Shown here in pieces: positions 28,153 through 36,572 of a stretch of DNA of 64,000 nt. The stretch spans positions 3,596,001-3,660,000 of the forward strand of contig NZ_OY726397.1 of the NCBI RefSeq assembly GCF_963378095.1. The letters are read 5' to 3'. The position numbers were made by a program, and so were the translations under genes. The notes beneath the pieces are model-generated. The model ran no database searches. It had not been told where the DNA came from and worked only from the letters and a program-made list of their open reading frames with translations. Positions within the stretch are counted from its first letter, which is position 1. Every line of letters starts with the position of its first letter. The stretch is from Mycolicibacterium sp. MU0053 (GTDB lineage Bacteria; Actinomycetota; Actinomycetes; Mycobacteriales; Mycobacteriaceae).

Positions 28153-29260
28153 CGTCTTTCCGGTTGCGCCATCGGATACCCGCCTCCAGGAAACCGTCGA
28201 TGTCACCGTCGAGCACGGTGGCCGGGTTGCCCACCTCGTATTCGGTGCGCAGATCCTTCACCATCTGGTACGGATGCAGTACGTAGGAGCGCATCTGGTT
28301 GCCCCACGAACTGCCGCCGTCGCCCTTGAGCGCGTCCATCTCGGCACGTTCCTCTAAGCGCTTGCGTTCCAACAACTTTGCCTGCAGCACCCGCATTGCA
28401 GCCACCTTGTTCTGCAGCTGCGACTTTTCGTTCTGGCAGGTGACGACGATGCCGGTGGGGACGTGGGTGAGCCGGACCGCCGAGTCGGTGGTGTTGACCG
28501 ACTGACCGCCGGGCCCGCTGGAGCGGTACACGTCCACGCGCACGTCGCCCTCGGGGATCTCGATGTGGTCGGTGGTGTCCACCACGGGCAGCACCTCGAC
28601 GTCGGCGAACGAGGTCTGTCGTCGGCTCTGGTTGTCGAACGGACTGATCCGGACCAGCCGGTGGGTGCCCTGTTCGACCGACAACGTGCCGTAGGCGAAC
28701 GGCGCGTGCACCGCGAACGTCGCGCTCTTGATCCCGGCCTCCTCGGCGTAGGACGTGTCGAACACCTCGACCGGGTAGCCGTGCTTCTCCGCCCAGCGGA
28801 TGTACATCCGCATCAGCATCTCGGCCCAGTCTGCGGCGTCCACCCCGCCGGCCCCGGACCGGATCGTGACGACGGCTTCGCGCTCGTCGTACTCACCCGA
28901 GAGCAGCGTGCGGACCTCCATCGCGGCGATGTCCTCGCGCAGCGTCGCGAGTTCGGCATCGGCCTCGGCGGTCGCCCGCTCGGCTTCGGCGCCCTCCTCC
29001 TCGGCGGCCATCTCGTAGAGCACCGGCAGATCATCGAGTCGCTGCCGCAGGGCCTCCACGCGACGCAACTCGCCCTGGGCGTAGGACAGCTCGCTGGTGA
29101 CCTTCTGTCCGCGCGCCTGATCGTCCCAGAGGCTGGGGTCGGACGCTTCCTGCTCGAGTTTGTCGATGCGCTGGCGGAGGTTGTCGATGTCGAGCACCCG
29201 CTCCACGGTGGTCAGAGTGGTGTCCAGCGCGGCGATATCGGATTGACGATCGAGTTCCAC
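28145..29260 (-). CDS. prfB: Peptide chain release factor 2
   Basis: A 371-residue class 1 release factor that reads UAA and UGA. The recognition tripeptide SPF is at about residues 206-208 ([10 protein letters not shown]), and the GGQ loop at about 251-253 ([13 protein letters not shown]). The N-terminal domain is a normal helical bundle. The whole gene is one open frame without the in-frame UGA used for programmed frameshifting in Escherichia coli prfB, so autoregulation by +1 frameshift is absent. GTG 29260 was chosen as the only family-like start. It heads the minus-strand run to smpB. Confidence 0.97.
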   Translation of the reverse strand: MELDRQSDIAALDTTLTTVERVLDIDNLRQRIDKLEQEASDPSLWDDQARGQKVTSELSYAQGELRRVEALRQRLDDLPVLYEMAAEEEGAEAERATAEADAELATLREDIAAMEVRTLLSGEYDEREAVVTIRSGAGGVDAADWAEMLMRMYIRWAEKHGYPVEVFDTSYAEEAGIKSATFAVHAPFAYGTLSVEQGTHRLVRISPFDNQSRRQTSFADVEVLPVVDTTDHIEIPEGDVRVDVYRSSGPGGQSVNTTDSAVRLTHVPTGIVVTCQNEKSQLQNKVAAMRVLQAKLLERKRLEERAEMDALKGDGGSSWGNQMRSYVLHPYQMVKDLRTEYEVGNPATVLDGDIDGFLEAGIRWRNRKDDD

Positions 29261-29320
29261 GGCTGTTCACGTTACCGGCGCGCCGATACGGCGTGACCAC
29301 AGGCGGCATCTGGACAGCAC

Positions 29321-29342
29321 GTTTACCATCAGGTCTGTAAAC
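29321..29342. promoter_or_regulatory. Inverted repeat in prfB-fprA intergenic region
   Basis: GTTTAC and GTAAAC are separated by ten bases. The element lies about 60 bases upstream of the prfB start and about 145 bases upstream of fprA, within the divergent promoter gap. It resembles a dyad operator, but the binding protein is unknown and chance cannot be excluded. Confidence 0.3.
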
Positions 29343-29485
29343 AGCTTTGGTAGCGCGCGACCCCGACTCTTCGCCGATCCAGCCCACGCATCGGCCAGAG
29401 TCTCCCGCGCCGCAAAGCTCTCGCTCCGCCTGCGCGCGACAGCCCGTCAGCACGCGGCATGGTCTCGACAGAAGGTTCTGCGTTC

Positions 29486-30862
29486 ATGTCTCAGGTGCGC
29501 CCCTATCACGTGGCGATCGTCGGTTCTGGTCCCTCCGGATACTTTGCTGCGGCAGCGCTGCTGAAGCAGGCCGACGCCGCGGGCGGCCGCGATGTTCACA
29601 TCGACATGCTGGAGATGCTGCCGACGCCCTGGGGGCTGGTCCGCTCCGGCGTCGCACCCGACCACCCCAAGATCAAGACCATCAGCGCCCAGTTCGAGAA
29701 GACCGCCGCCGATCCGCGTTTCCGGTTCTTCGGCAACATCACCGCCGGCGAGCATGTGCAGGCCGACGAACTCGCCGACCGCTACGACGCCGTGATCTAC
29801 GCGATCGGCACCCAGGCCGATCGTCCGCTCGGGATTCCCGGCGAGGACCTGCCCGGCAGCGTGGCCGCCGTCGACTTCGTCGGTTGGTACAACGCCCACC
29901 CGCACTTCGAACAGATCGCCCCCGACCTGGCCGGTCGTCGGGCCGTGGTGATCGGCAACGGCAACGTGGCGCTCGACGTCGCCCGCATCTTGGTCACCGA
30001 CCCGGAGGTGCTGGGCGCCACCGACATTGCCGATCACGCGTTGGATTCACTGGGTGCGCGCGGCGTCGAGGAGGTGGTGGTGCTGGGACGTCGTGGGCCG
30101 CTGCAGGCGACGTTCACCACGCTGGAATTGCGCGAGTTGGGCGCCCTGGAGGGACTCAGTGACGTCGACATCGTGCTCGATCCGACCGACTTCGCCGGCA
30201 TCAGCGACGAGGACGCCGAGGCCGCCGGCCGCACCGTGAAACAGAACGTCAAGGTGCTGCGTGATTATCTGGGTCGCGAGACCACCCCGGGCAACCGCCG
30301 CATCGTGTTCCGGTTCCGCACCTCCCCCATCGAGATCAAGGGCGCCGACCGGGTCGAGTCGATTGTGCTGGGGCGCAACGAACTCGTCGCCGACGACAAC
30401 GGGCGCATCGTCGCCAAGGACACCGGCATCCGCGAAGAGTTGTCCGCGCGACTGGTGGTCCGCGCGGTCGGCTACCGGGGCCGGCCCGTCCCCGGCCTGC
30501 CGTTCGACGAACGCAGCGGGATCATCCCGAACACCGACGGTCAGGTCGACGGCCGGACCAATGAGTTCGTCGTCGGCTGGATCAAGCGCGGCCCCTCCGG
30601 GGTGATCGGCAGCAACAAGTCGGACTCCGCCGCCACGGTCGAACGTTTGCTGGCCGCACTGTCCGACGTCGAGCTGAGCGAGCGGAGCCCGGACTACCCC
30701 GAGGAGCTGGCGCGGTGGTTGCTGTCCCGGCAACCGGACCTGGTCACCGACGAGCACTGGGGCGCCATCGACGCCCACGAGCGCGCCGGGGGTGAGCCGA
30801 CGGGCCGGCCCCGCGTGAAACTGACCAGCGTGGCGGAGATGCTGCGGATCGGCCACGCCTGA
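29486..30862 (+). CDS. fprA: NADPH-ferredoxin reductase FprA
   Basis: A 458-residue adrenodoxin-reductase-type flavoprotein that moves electrons from NADPH to ferredoxins, mainly for cytochromes P450 and desaturases. The FAD motif is VAIVGSGPSGYF (about residues 9-20), GVAPDHPKIK follows, and the NADPH motif is VVIGNGNVALDVARIL. The FAD-C motif is VVGWIKRGPSGVIGSNK. The alignment with M. tuberculosis FprA (Rv3106), as I recall it, is close along the whole length. ATG 29486 has a GAAGG site and gives a short N terminus; the ATG at 29459 would add nine residues. Confidence 0.95.
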   Translation: MSQVRPYHVAIVGSGPSGYFAAAALLKQADAAGGRDVHIDMLEMLPTPWGLVRSGVAPDHPKIKTISAQFEKTAADPRFRFFGNITAGEHVQADELADRYDAVIYAIGTQADRPLGIPGEDLPGSVAAVDFVGWYNAHPHFEQIAPDLAGRRAVVIGNGNVALDVARILVTDPEVLGATDIADHALDSLGARGVEEVVVLGRRGPLQATFTTLELRELGALEGLSDVDIVLDPTDFAGISDEDAEAAGRTVKQNVKVLRDYLGRETTPGNRRIVFRFRTSPIEIKGADRVESIVLGRNELVADDNGRIVAKDTGIREELSARLVVRAVGYRGRPVPGLPFDERSGIIPNTDGQVDGRTNEFVVGWIKRGPSGVIGSNKSDSAATVERLLAALSDVELSERSPDYPEELARWLLSRQPDLVTDEHWGAIDAHERAGGEPTGRPRVKLTSVAEMLRIGHA

Positions 30863-30893
30863 GGTTCGCTCCGCGCCGAGCGGCCCATAGCGC

Positions 30894-31226
30894 TCAGACC
30901 GGCTGCTCGGGCTCGCCGAACCGCCAGTTGTCGGGGTTCTTCGGCGAGTACACGACCGGAATCAGCTGACCCATGGTCGGCCAGGTGTCGACGTCGACGG
31001 CCATCCGCTGATACACGACATGCTCGTGGACGGTGGGCCCGGTGATCACGCCGCTGATCGTGACGTACTGCTCGCCGATGTCGTCGGGGCGCGGGCTCAC
31101 CCCGGTCACCAGCAGCGTGCCGTGCGCCATATCGGAGCCGGGCCGGGGCCCTCGCTTCATGAATCGGGGCCCGATCAACAGGACCAGGGCGCCGACGAGG
31201 AGGAGCAGCACTCCGATTTCCCACAC
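30894..31226 (-). CDS. Small membrane-anchored protein of unknown function
   Basis: A 110-residue protein with an N-terminal TM segment ([19 protein letters not shown]) and a soluble part of about 80 residues: [20 protein letters not shown], then [20 protein letters not shown], and [18 protein letters not shown]. The soluble part looks like a small beta-rich domain. It occurs in mycobacteria next to hisN. GTG 31226 with GGAG upstream was chosen; a TTG at 31247 would add seven residues. It is divergent from hisN. Function unknown. Confidence 0.72.
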   Translation of the reverse strand: MWEIGVLLLLVGALVLLIGPRFMKRGPRPGSDMAHGTLLVTGVSPRPDDIGEQYVTISGVITGPTVHEHVVYQRMAVDVDTWPTMGQLIPVVYSPKNPDNWRFGEPEQPV

Positions 31227-31249
31227 GCACTCATGGTAGGACTCCAACC

Positions 31250-32038
31250 ATGAGTGACCGCGAAGTCCACGAAGATCTTCAGCTTGCCCTCGCGTTGGCC
31301 GACCGCGCCGACGCCATCACCTTGGACCGATTCGGGGCACTTGACCTGCGCATCGACACCAAGCCGGACCTCAGCCCGGTGACCGATGCCGACGAATCCG
31401 CCGAGTCCGAACTGCGCACGGCCCTGACCCGGGAACGCCCCGACGACGCGATCTTCGGTGAGGAGTTCGGTGGGACGGCCTCGCAGCGCGGACGGCAATG
31501 GGTCATCGATCCGATCGACGGGACCAAGAACTTCGTCCGCGGGGTTCCGGTGTGGTGCACCCTGCTCGCGCTGCTCGACGACGGCGTGCCCGTCGTGGGA
31601 GTCGTCAGCGCACCGGCACTGGGGCGGCGGTGGTGGGCCGCCCAGGGTCAGGGCGCGCACGGCTCGTTCAACGGGCGCACCCGGAAACTGTCGGTGTCCG
31701 GGGTCGCCGAACTGGACGCCGCGAGCCTGTCGTATTCGGACCTCACCACCGGCTGGGAGGACCATCGGGAGCGGTTCGTCGCGCTGACCGACGAGGTCTG
31801 GCGAGTCCGGGCCTATGGCGACTTCTGGTCCTACTGCTTGGTCGCCGAGGGGGCCGTGGACATCGCCGTCGAACCGGAGGTCAAGCTGTGGGACCTGGCG
31901 CCGCTCGACATCCTCGTACGCGAGGCGGGCGGCCGTTTCACCAGCATCGATGGCGAAGCCGGACCGCACGGCGGCAGCGCCTTGGCGACCAACGGCCGGC
32001 TGCACGATCAGGTGGTCGAGCGGCTGCGCAGGGTGTGA
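31250..32038 (+). CDS. hisN: Inositol monophosphatase-family histidinol-phosphatase HisN
   Basis: A 262-residue Mg-dependent phosphatase of the IMPase superfamily. The ligands are visible: Glu71 in IFGEEFGG, Asp87 and Asp90 in [11 protein letters not shown], and the C-terminal Asp in [11 protein letters not shown]. The M. tuberculosis counterpart Rv3137 dephosphorylates histidinol phosphate in histidine synthesis, so the same reaction is expected here. The start has a short leader behind the divergent membrane protein gene. The neighbouring fadE24-fadE23 pair follows as in M. tuberculosis. Confidence 0.92.
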   Translation: MSDREVHEDLQLALALADRADAITLDRFGALDLRIDTKPDLSPVTDADESAESELRTALTRERPDDAIFGEEFGGTASQRGRQWVIDPIDGTKNFVRGVPVWCTLLALLDDGVPVVGVVSAPALGRRWWAAQGQGAHGSFNGRTRKLSVSGVAELDAASLSYSDLTTGWEDHRERFVALTDEVWRVRAYGDFWSYCLVAEGAVDIAVEPEVKLWDLAPLDILVREAGGRFTSIDGEAGPHGGSALATNGRLHDQVVERLRRV

Positions 32039-32057
32039 ATTAGCTAACAAGAACGCC

Positions 32058-32081
32058 GTACCTTACTTTGGAGTAAGATAC
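32058..32081. promoter_or_regulatory. Near-perfect palindromic operator upstream of fadE24
   Basis: The core CTTACTTTGGAGTAAG (32062-32077) has six-base arms around TTGG. Beyond one mismatched pair the symmetry continues with GTA and TAC, giving a 24-base dyad (32058-32081). It ends 42 bases before the fadE24 ATG. It is not the KstR motif. A TetR-type repressor that senses acyl-CoA is a plausible binder by analogy with other fadE genes; the regulator is unknown. Confidence 0.55.
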
Positions 32082-32123
32082 GGTTGTTCACACCTGCTCC
32101 CAACCCCTTGAGGCTGCTGACAC

Positions 32124-33506
32124 ATGACCACCAACCCCACCCGCCACGAGAGCGCCGTCGGTCTGCAGAAGCACAAGCGCACCGCGACCGATATCGGGCT
32201 GGCACTCATCACCCCGATCATCGGCCAGGAGTTTCTGGACAAATACAACCTGCGCGATCCGCTGAATCGTGGCCTGCGCTACGGCGTCAAGACGGCGTTC
32301 TCGGCGGCCGGGGCCTCCACGCGGCAGTTCAAGCGGATCCAGGGCCTCGGCAAGGCGCCGACCCGGCTGGAAGCCGCCCGTCCCGAAAAGGGCTCGGACT
32401 ACTTCGACCTGACGCCCGATGACGATCAGCAGCTGATCGTGGCGACGGTCAAGGAGTTCGCCGAGGAGATTCTGCGGCCCGCGGCCCCCGACGCCGACGA
32501 CGCGGCCAGCTATCCCCCCGACCTGTTGGCCCGGGCCGCCGAACTGGGCATCACGGCCATCAACATCCCCGAGAGCTTCGACGGCATCGCCGAACGCCGG
32601 TCGACGGTCACCAACGCGCTCGTCGCCGAGGCGCTGGCCTACGGGGACATGGGCCTGGCGCTGCCGATCCTGGCCCCCGGCGGTGTCGCCGCCGCGCTGA
32701 CCCACTGGGGCAGCGCCGATCAGCAGGCGACCTACCTCAAGGAATTCGCGGGCGAGAACGTCCCGCAGGCCTGTCTGGCCATCGCCGAACCGCAACCGCT
32801 GTTCGATCCGACCGCGCTGAAGACCACCGCGGTGCGCACCCCGAGCGGCTACCGCCTCGACGGCGTCAAATCGCTGGTGCCTGTCGCCGCCGACGCCGAG
32901 GTGTTCATCATCGCCGCGCAGTTCAACGGCAAGCCCACGCTGTTCATCGTGGAGGCCGACGCCGCGGGCCTCACGGTCAAGGCAGATCCCAGCATGGGCA
33001 TCCGTGCCGCGGCGCTGGGTCAGGTGCACCTGAACAAGGTCAGCGTGCCGTTGTCCGCCCGCCTCGGCGAGGACATCGCCGAGCAGAGCCACGACCGTAA
33101 CTACTCCGAGGCCATCGCACTGTCCCGATTGGGTTGGGCCGCACTGGCAGTCGGCACCTCCCACGCCATGCTCGACTACGTGGTTCCCTACATCAAGGAG
33201 CGCGAGGCGTTCGGCGAGCCCATCGCCCACCGGCAGTCCGTGGCATTCATGTGCGCCAACATCGCCATCGAACTCGACGGCCTGCGCCTGATCACCTGGC
33301 GTGGCGCCGCACGCGCTGACCAGGGCCTGCCGTTTGCCCGCGAAGCCGCGCTGGCCCGCAAGCTCGGCACCGACAAGGGCATGCAGATCGGCCTCGACGG
33401 CGTGCAGTTGCTCGGCGGTCACGGCTACACCAAGGAACACCCGGTTGAACGCTGGTACCGCGATTTGCGCGCCATCGGTGTCGCCGAGGGTGTTGTCGTC
33501 CTCTAA
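32124..33506 (+). CDS. fadE24: Acyl-CoA dehydrogenase FadE24
   Basis: A 460-residue acyl-CoA dehydrogenase with an extra N-terminal region of about 95 residues (ATDIGLALITPIIGQEFLD onward) seen in FadE24 (Rv3139). The dehydrogenase core begins near DDDQQLIVATVKEFAEEIL. LAIAEPQPLFDPTAL replaces the usual FAD strand motif. The C terminus is GGHGYTKEHPVERWYRDLRA ending VAEGVVVL, where the catalytic Glu position is kept but the usual GT is GV. It overlaps nothing but is only 27 bases from fadE23, likely its partner in a heteromeric enzyme. A dyad operator lies upstream. Confidence 0.92.
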   Translation: MTTNPTRHESAVGLQKHKRTATDIGLALITPIIGQEFLDKYNLRDPLNRGLRYGVKTAFSAAGASTRQFKRIQGLGKAPTRLEAARPEKGSDYFDLTPDDDQQLIVATVKEFAEEILRPAAPDADDAASYPPDLLARAAELGITAINIPESFDGIAERRSTVTNALVAEALAYGDMGLALPILAPGGVAAALTHWGSADQQATYLKEFAGENVPQACLAIAEPQPLFDPTALKTTAVRTPSGYRLDGVKSLVPVAADAEVFIIAAQFNGKPTLFIVEADAAGLTVKADPSMGIRAAALGQVHLNKVSVPLSARLGEDIAEQSHDRNYSEAIALSRLGWAALAVGTSHAMLDYVVPYIKEREAFGEPIAHRQSVAFMCANIAIELDGLRLITWRGAARADQGLPFAREAALARKLGTDKGMQIGLDGVQLLGGHGYTKEHPVERWYRDLRAIGVAEGVVVL

Positions 33507-33533
33507 CGGCCTCCAACGAACGGAAGAACTGCC

Positions 33534-34751
33534 ATGGCAATCAATTTGGAAATGCCGAAGAAGCTCCAGGCCGTCATCGAGAAGGGCCACCAGGGGGCTG
33601 CCGAGATGCTTCGGCCCATCTCCCGCAAATACGACTTGAAGGAACACGCCTACCCGGTCGAACTCGACACGCTGGCCGACCTGTTCGAGGGCATCTCGGA
33701 GGCCAAGACCATCTCCTTCGCCGGGGCCGAGGCGTTCGCCGACTCCGGGGCCACCGGCAAGAAGGCAAATGTCAACGGCGCCAACATGTCCGCGTTGCTG
33801 AATGCGCTGGAGATCAGCTGGGGCGATATCGCGCTGCTGCTCTCGGTGCCGCGGCAGGGACTGGGGAACGCCGCGATCTCCTCGGTGGCCACCCCGGAAC
33901 AGCTCGAACGGCTGGGCAAGGACGTCTGGGCCGCGATGGCGATCACCGAGCCGAGCTTCGGTTCGGACTCGGCGGCGGTGTCGACGACAGCGAAACTCGA
34001 CGGCGACGAGTACGTCATCAACGGCGAGAAGATCTTCGTGACGGCGGGGTCCCGCGCCAGCCACATCGTGGTGTGGGCGACGCTGGACAAGTCCAAGGGC
34101 CGCGCGGCCATCAAGTCGTTCATCGTGCCGCGCGAACATCCGGGCGTCATCGTCGAGCGCCTCGAGAACAAGCTGGGCATCAAGGCCTCCGACACCGCGG
34201 TGATCCGGTTCGACAACGCCCGGATCCCCAAGGAGAACCTGCTGGGCGACCCGGAGATCCACGTGGAGAAGGGCTTTGCCGGCGTCATGGAGACGTTCGA
34301 CAACACCCGTCCCATTGTCGCGGCGATGGCCGTCGGAGTGGCCCGCGCCGCGCTCGAGGAACTGCGCAAGATCCTCACCGACGCCGGTATCGAGATCTCC
34401 TACGACAAACCCGCGCACGCGCAGAGCGCGCCGGCCGCCGAGTTCCTGCGCATGGAGGCCGATTGGGAGGCCGGCTATCTGCTGACGGTGCGCTCCGCCT
34501 GGCAGGCCGACAACCGGATCCCGAACTCGAAGGAAGCCTCGATGGGTAAGGCCAAGGCCGCCCGGGTGGCCAGCGACATCACCCTCAAGGCAGTCGAAAT
34601 GGCAGGCACCACTGGCTATTCCGAGCAGACGCTGTTGGAGAAGTGGGCGCGGGACTCGAAGATCCTCGACATCTTCGAAGGCACGCAACAAATCCAGCAA
34701 CTGGTGGTCGCGCGTCGGCTGCTCGGACTGTCCTCCACCGAGCTGAAGTAG
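33534..34751 (+). CDS. fadE23: Acyl-CoA dehydrogenase FadE23
   Basis: A 405-residue acyl-CoA dehydrogenase encoded 27 bases downstream of fadE24. Motifs are MAITEPSFGSDSAAVSTTAK (FAD strand, acyl-binding loop) and GTTGYSEQTLLEKWARDSKI, with the catalytic Glu in ILDIFEGTQQIQQL. The N-terminal helices match FadE23 (Rv3140). Adjacent fadE pairs in mycobacteria are known to form alpha2-beta2 enzymes, and this pair would suit that. Start ATG 33534 has GGAAGAACTGCC upstream. Substrate class not known with certainty. Confidence 0.93.
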   Translation: MAINLEMPKKLQAVIEKGHQGAAEMLRPISRKYDLKEHAYPVELDTLADLFEGISEAKTISFAGAEAFADSGATGKKANVNGANMSALLNALEISWGDIALLLSVPRQGLGNAAISSVATPEQLERLGKDVWAAMAITEPSFGSDSAAVSTTAKLDGDEYVINGEKIFVTAGSRASHIVVWATLDKSKGRAAIKSFIVPREHPGVIVERLENKLGIKASDTAVIRFDNARIPKENLLGDPEIHVEKGFAGVMETFDNTRPIVAAMAVGVARAALEELRKILTDAGIEISYDKPAHAQSAPAAEFLRMEADWEAGYLLTVRSAWQADNRIPNSKEASMGKAKAARVASDITLKAVEMAGTTGYSEQTLLEKWARDSKILDIFEGTQQIQQLVVARRLLGLSSTELK

Positions 34752-34777
34752 CACCGGTTCGACGTAGGCTGCCAGTC

Positions 34778-35341
34778 ATGGCGAGCCGCGAACCGGGCAG
34801 CACCCGACTGTCGGTGCAGGACTGGTTGCAGGCGGGCTACACGATCCTGGCCGAGGAGGGCCGGCAGTCCCTCAAGGTCGACCGGCTCTGCCAGCGCCTG
34901 AGCGTCACCAAGGGCAGCTTCTATTGGCATTTCACCGATATGGCGGGGTATCGCGGTGCGCTGATCGAAGCCTGGGCCGAGCAGCGCGGCGAGGAACACC
35001 GGGTCTACCAGCAGATTCAGGACCGCGAACCGGCCGAACGGCTGTCGATGCTGGTGACGGCGCTGGTCAGCCCGCGGCATTGGAAACTCGAACGCGCGAT
35101 GCGGGAATGGGCCCGCAATGACGACAGCGTGGCCGCCGGCGTGGATGCCGCCGACCGACGGGTGCTCCGCACGGTGCGTCAGGCGTTTCTGGACCTCGGC
35201 TTCTCCCCCGCGGAGGCCGAACTCCGGGCGCAGACGACCTTCGCCGCGGGCATCGGCTTTCTGCAGATCGCCGGTCGCAAGACGCATCCGCTCACCGCCG
35301 CGCAGCGGGAGCGGTTCCTCGAGTTCATGTTGCGGCCCTGA
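34778..35341 (+). CDS. TetR-family regulator of the downstream catabolic cluster
   Basis: A 187-residue TetR repressor. The HTH is at about residues 14-60: LQAGYTILAEEGRQSLKVDR, then LCQRLSVTKGSFYWHFTDM. The rest is helical and holds the ligand pocket. It is 26 bases after fadE23 on the same strand and lies before a palindromic site at 35422-35447 and the hmgA-like operon, so it probably controls that operon. ATG 34778 gives a standard N terminus; an upstream extension covers the end of fadE23 and is spurious. Confidence 0.88.
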   Translation: MASREPGSTRLSVQDWLQAGYTILAEEGRQSLKVDRLCQRLSVTKGSFYWHFTDMAGYRGALIEAWAEQRGEEHRVYQQIQDREPAERLSMLVTALVSPRHWKLERAMREWARNDDSVAAGVDAADRRVLRTVRQAFLDLGFSPAEAELRAQTTFAAGIGFLQIAGRKTHPLTAAQRERFLEFMLRP

Positions 35342-35350
35342 CCGTGATTC

Positions 35351-35389
35351 CGGCGCGCTTACCGGCGCTGAGCGCGGGTAAGCGCGCCG
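35351..35389 (+). terminator. Strong stem-loop after TetR gene (possible intrinsic terminator without T-tract)
   Basis: Arms CGGCGCGCTTACC and GGTAAGCGCGCCG pair perfectly over 13 bases, with a 13-base loop that can form a smaller hairpin. It begins 9 bases after the TetR stop. There is no run of T after it, so it would be a non-canonical mycobacterial terminator or an attenuating structure. A role as a protein-binding site is also possible. Confidence 0.45.
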
Positions 35390-35421
35390 AAACCGCGGGG
35401 GTCTTGACGGGTGCGCGGAGC

Positions 35422-35447
35422 TGAAAGTAAAGTCAGTTTTACTTTCA
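35422..35447. promoter_or_regulatory. Perfect palindromic operator upstream of hmgA-like operon
   Basis: TGAAAGTAAA and TTTACTTTCA form a perfect 10-base inverted repeat with six bases (GTCAGT) between. It ends 20 bases before the dioxygenase ATG and overlaps the expected promoter. The size and symmetry fit a TetR-type operator. The adjacent TetR gene is the likely binder; TetR 39885 is an alternative. Confidence 0.72.
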
Positions 35448-35467
35448 CGCGAGTAGGAGCTGTCCCC

Positions 35468-36571
35468 ATGGAATCGTTCGTCCACCTGCGCAAAGGCAAA
35501 ACCCCCAAGCGCATTCACGCCGATCTCGACGGGCTCAAGGACGACGAGCTCGGTCGCGGCGGATTCGTCGGCCGGACCGCCAACATGTACCGGCGCAACG
35601 ATCCCACCGCCTACCGGAGTGTCGGTCCGTTGCGTCCCACCGACGTCCTGAGCTCCGAACTCAAGCCCGGCGACGCCACCGATGCCCACGGCGCACCGCT
35701 GTTGATGTTCTCCAACGCCGACTGTCAGGTGCTGCTGAGCCGGCGCACCGAGCAGATGCCGTTCTTCGTCCGCTACGTCGACGGCGATCTGCTGTGCTTC
35801 GTCCACCAGGGTTCGGGACGCCTGGAGACCGAACTCGGGCCGCTGGACTACCGCCCCGGCGACTGGATCTACATCCCGAAGGCGTGCACCTGGCGGCAAC
35901 TCCCGGCCGAAGAGACCACCCTGCTGATGATCCAGGCCACCGACGAGTTCCGGGTCCCGCCCGCGGGCACCCTCGGTCGACACTTCCCCTTCGACCCGGC
36001 GCAGGCGGTCATCCCGGACCCGCAGCCCATCGATGACGGCGAGGGCCCACAGGTCGACGGCGAGTACGAGGTGCGGCTCATGCACGAGGGCGGGCCGACA
36101 TCGCTGTTCTACCAACATCATCCGCTCGACGTCGAGGGCTGGCGCGGTGACAACTTCCCGTTCACCTTCAACATCGACGACTACACCGTCATCACCTCCG
36201 ACAGCGTTCACCTGCCTCCCACCGTGCACCTGTTCATGCAGGCCACGGGTGTCTACGTGATGAACTTCCTGCCCAAGCCCGCCGAGACCGTCCCGGGCAC
36301 CGAACGCACCCCGTGGTATCACCGCAACGTCGACTACGACGAGATCGCGTTCTTCCACGGCGGGACGCTCTACGGCATTCCGATGCCCCCGGGCCTGGTT
36401 TCCCATGCGCCGCAGGGCGTCCACCACGGCGCGCCCGAGAAGGCGCGGGAGCGGGCCCGGCGCAAGTTCGACGACTACGACCGGGTGGACTGGTCGGTGA
36501 TCGCGGTCGACACCCGCCGTCGCCTGGTCCCCTCGCCCGAAATCCTCGCCAACGATCTGGGACAACACTGA
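35468..36571 (+). CDS. Homogentisate 1,2-dioxygenase-like cupin enzyme
   Basis: A 367-residue protein resembling homogentisate 1,2-dioxygenase. The Fe(II) ligand region is present: PWYHRN (His at about 285), an acidic pair in DYDEIAFF (about 291-292), and His at about 320 in GVHHGAP, in line with the three ligands of the human enzyme. It is shorter than typical HmgA of about 430-450 residues. Expected chemistry is ring cleavage of a dihydroxylated aromatic, but the downstream enzymes do not match the classical homogentisate pathway. ATG 35468 has AGGAG upstream. First gene of the operon. Confidence 0.82.
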   Translation: MESFVHLRKGKTPKRIHADLDGLKDDELGRGGFVGRTANMYRRNDPTAYRSVGPLRPTDVLSSELKPGDATDAHGAPLLMFSNADCQVLLSRRTEQMPFFVRYVDGDLLCFVHQGSGRLETELGPLDYRPGDWIYIPKACTWRQLPAEETTLLMIQATDEFRVPPAGTLGRHFPFDPAQAVIPDPQPIDDGEGPQVDGEYEVRLMHEGGPTSLFYQHHPLDVEGWRGDNFPFTFNIDDYTVITSDSVHLPPTVHLFMQATGVYVMNFLPKPAETVPGTERTPWYHRNVDYDEIAFFHGGTLYGIPMPPGLVSHAPQGVHHGAPEKARERARRKFDDYDRVDWSVIAVDTRRRLVPSPEILANDLGQH

Positions 36572-36572
36572 C

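Noticed and set aside
28145..29260. Programmed frameshift in prfB
   Set aside because: The release factor is encoded by one continuous frame; no early in-frame UGA with a CUU-type slippery site was found.
32039..32123. KstR operator upstream of fadE24
   Set aside because: The AAC...GTT core of the KstR motif is absent; the site is a different dyad.
32088..34754. An 888-residue antisense frame across fadE24-fadE23
   Set aside because: It is a GC-rich shadow of two clear acyl-CoA dehydrogenases. Its composition (Gly, Arg, Val and His repeats) has no domain pattern.
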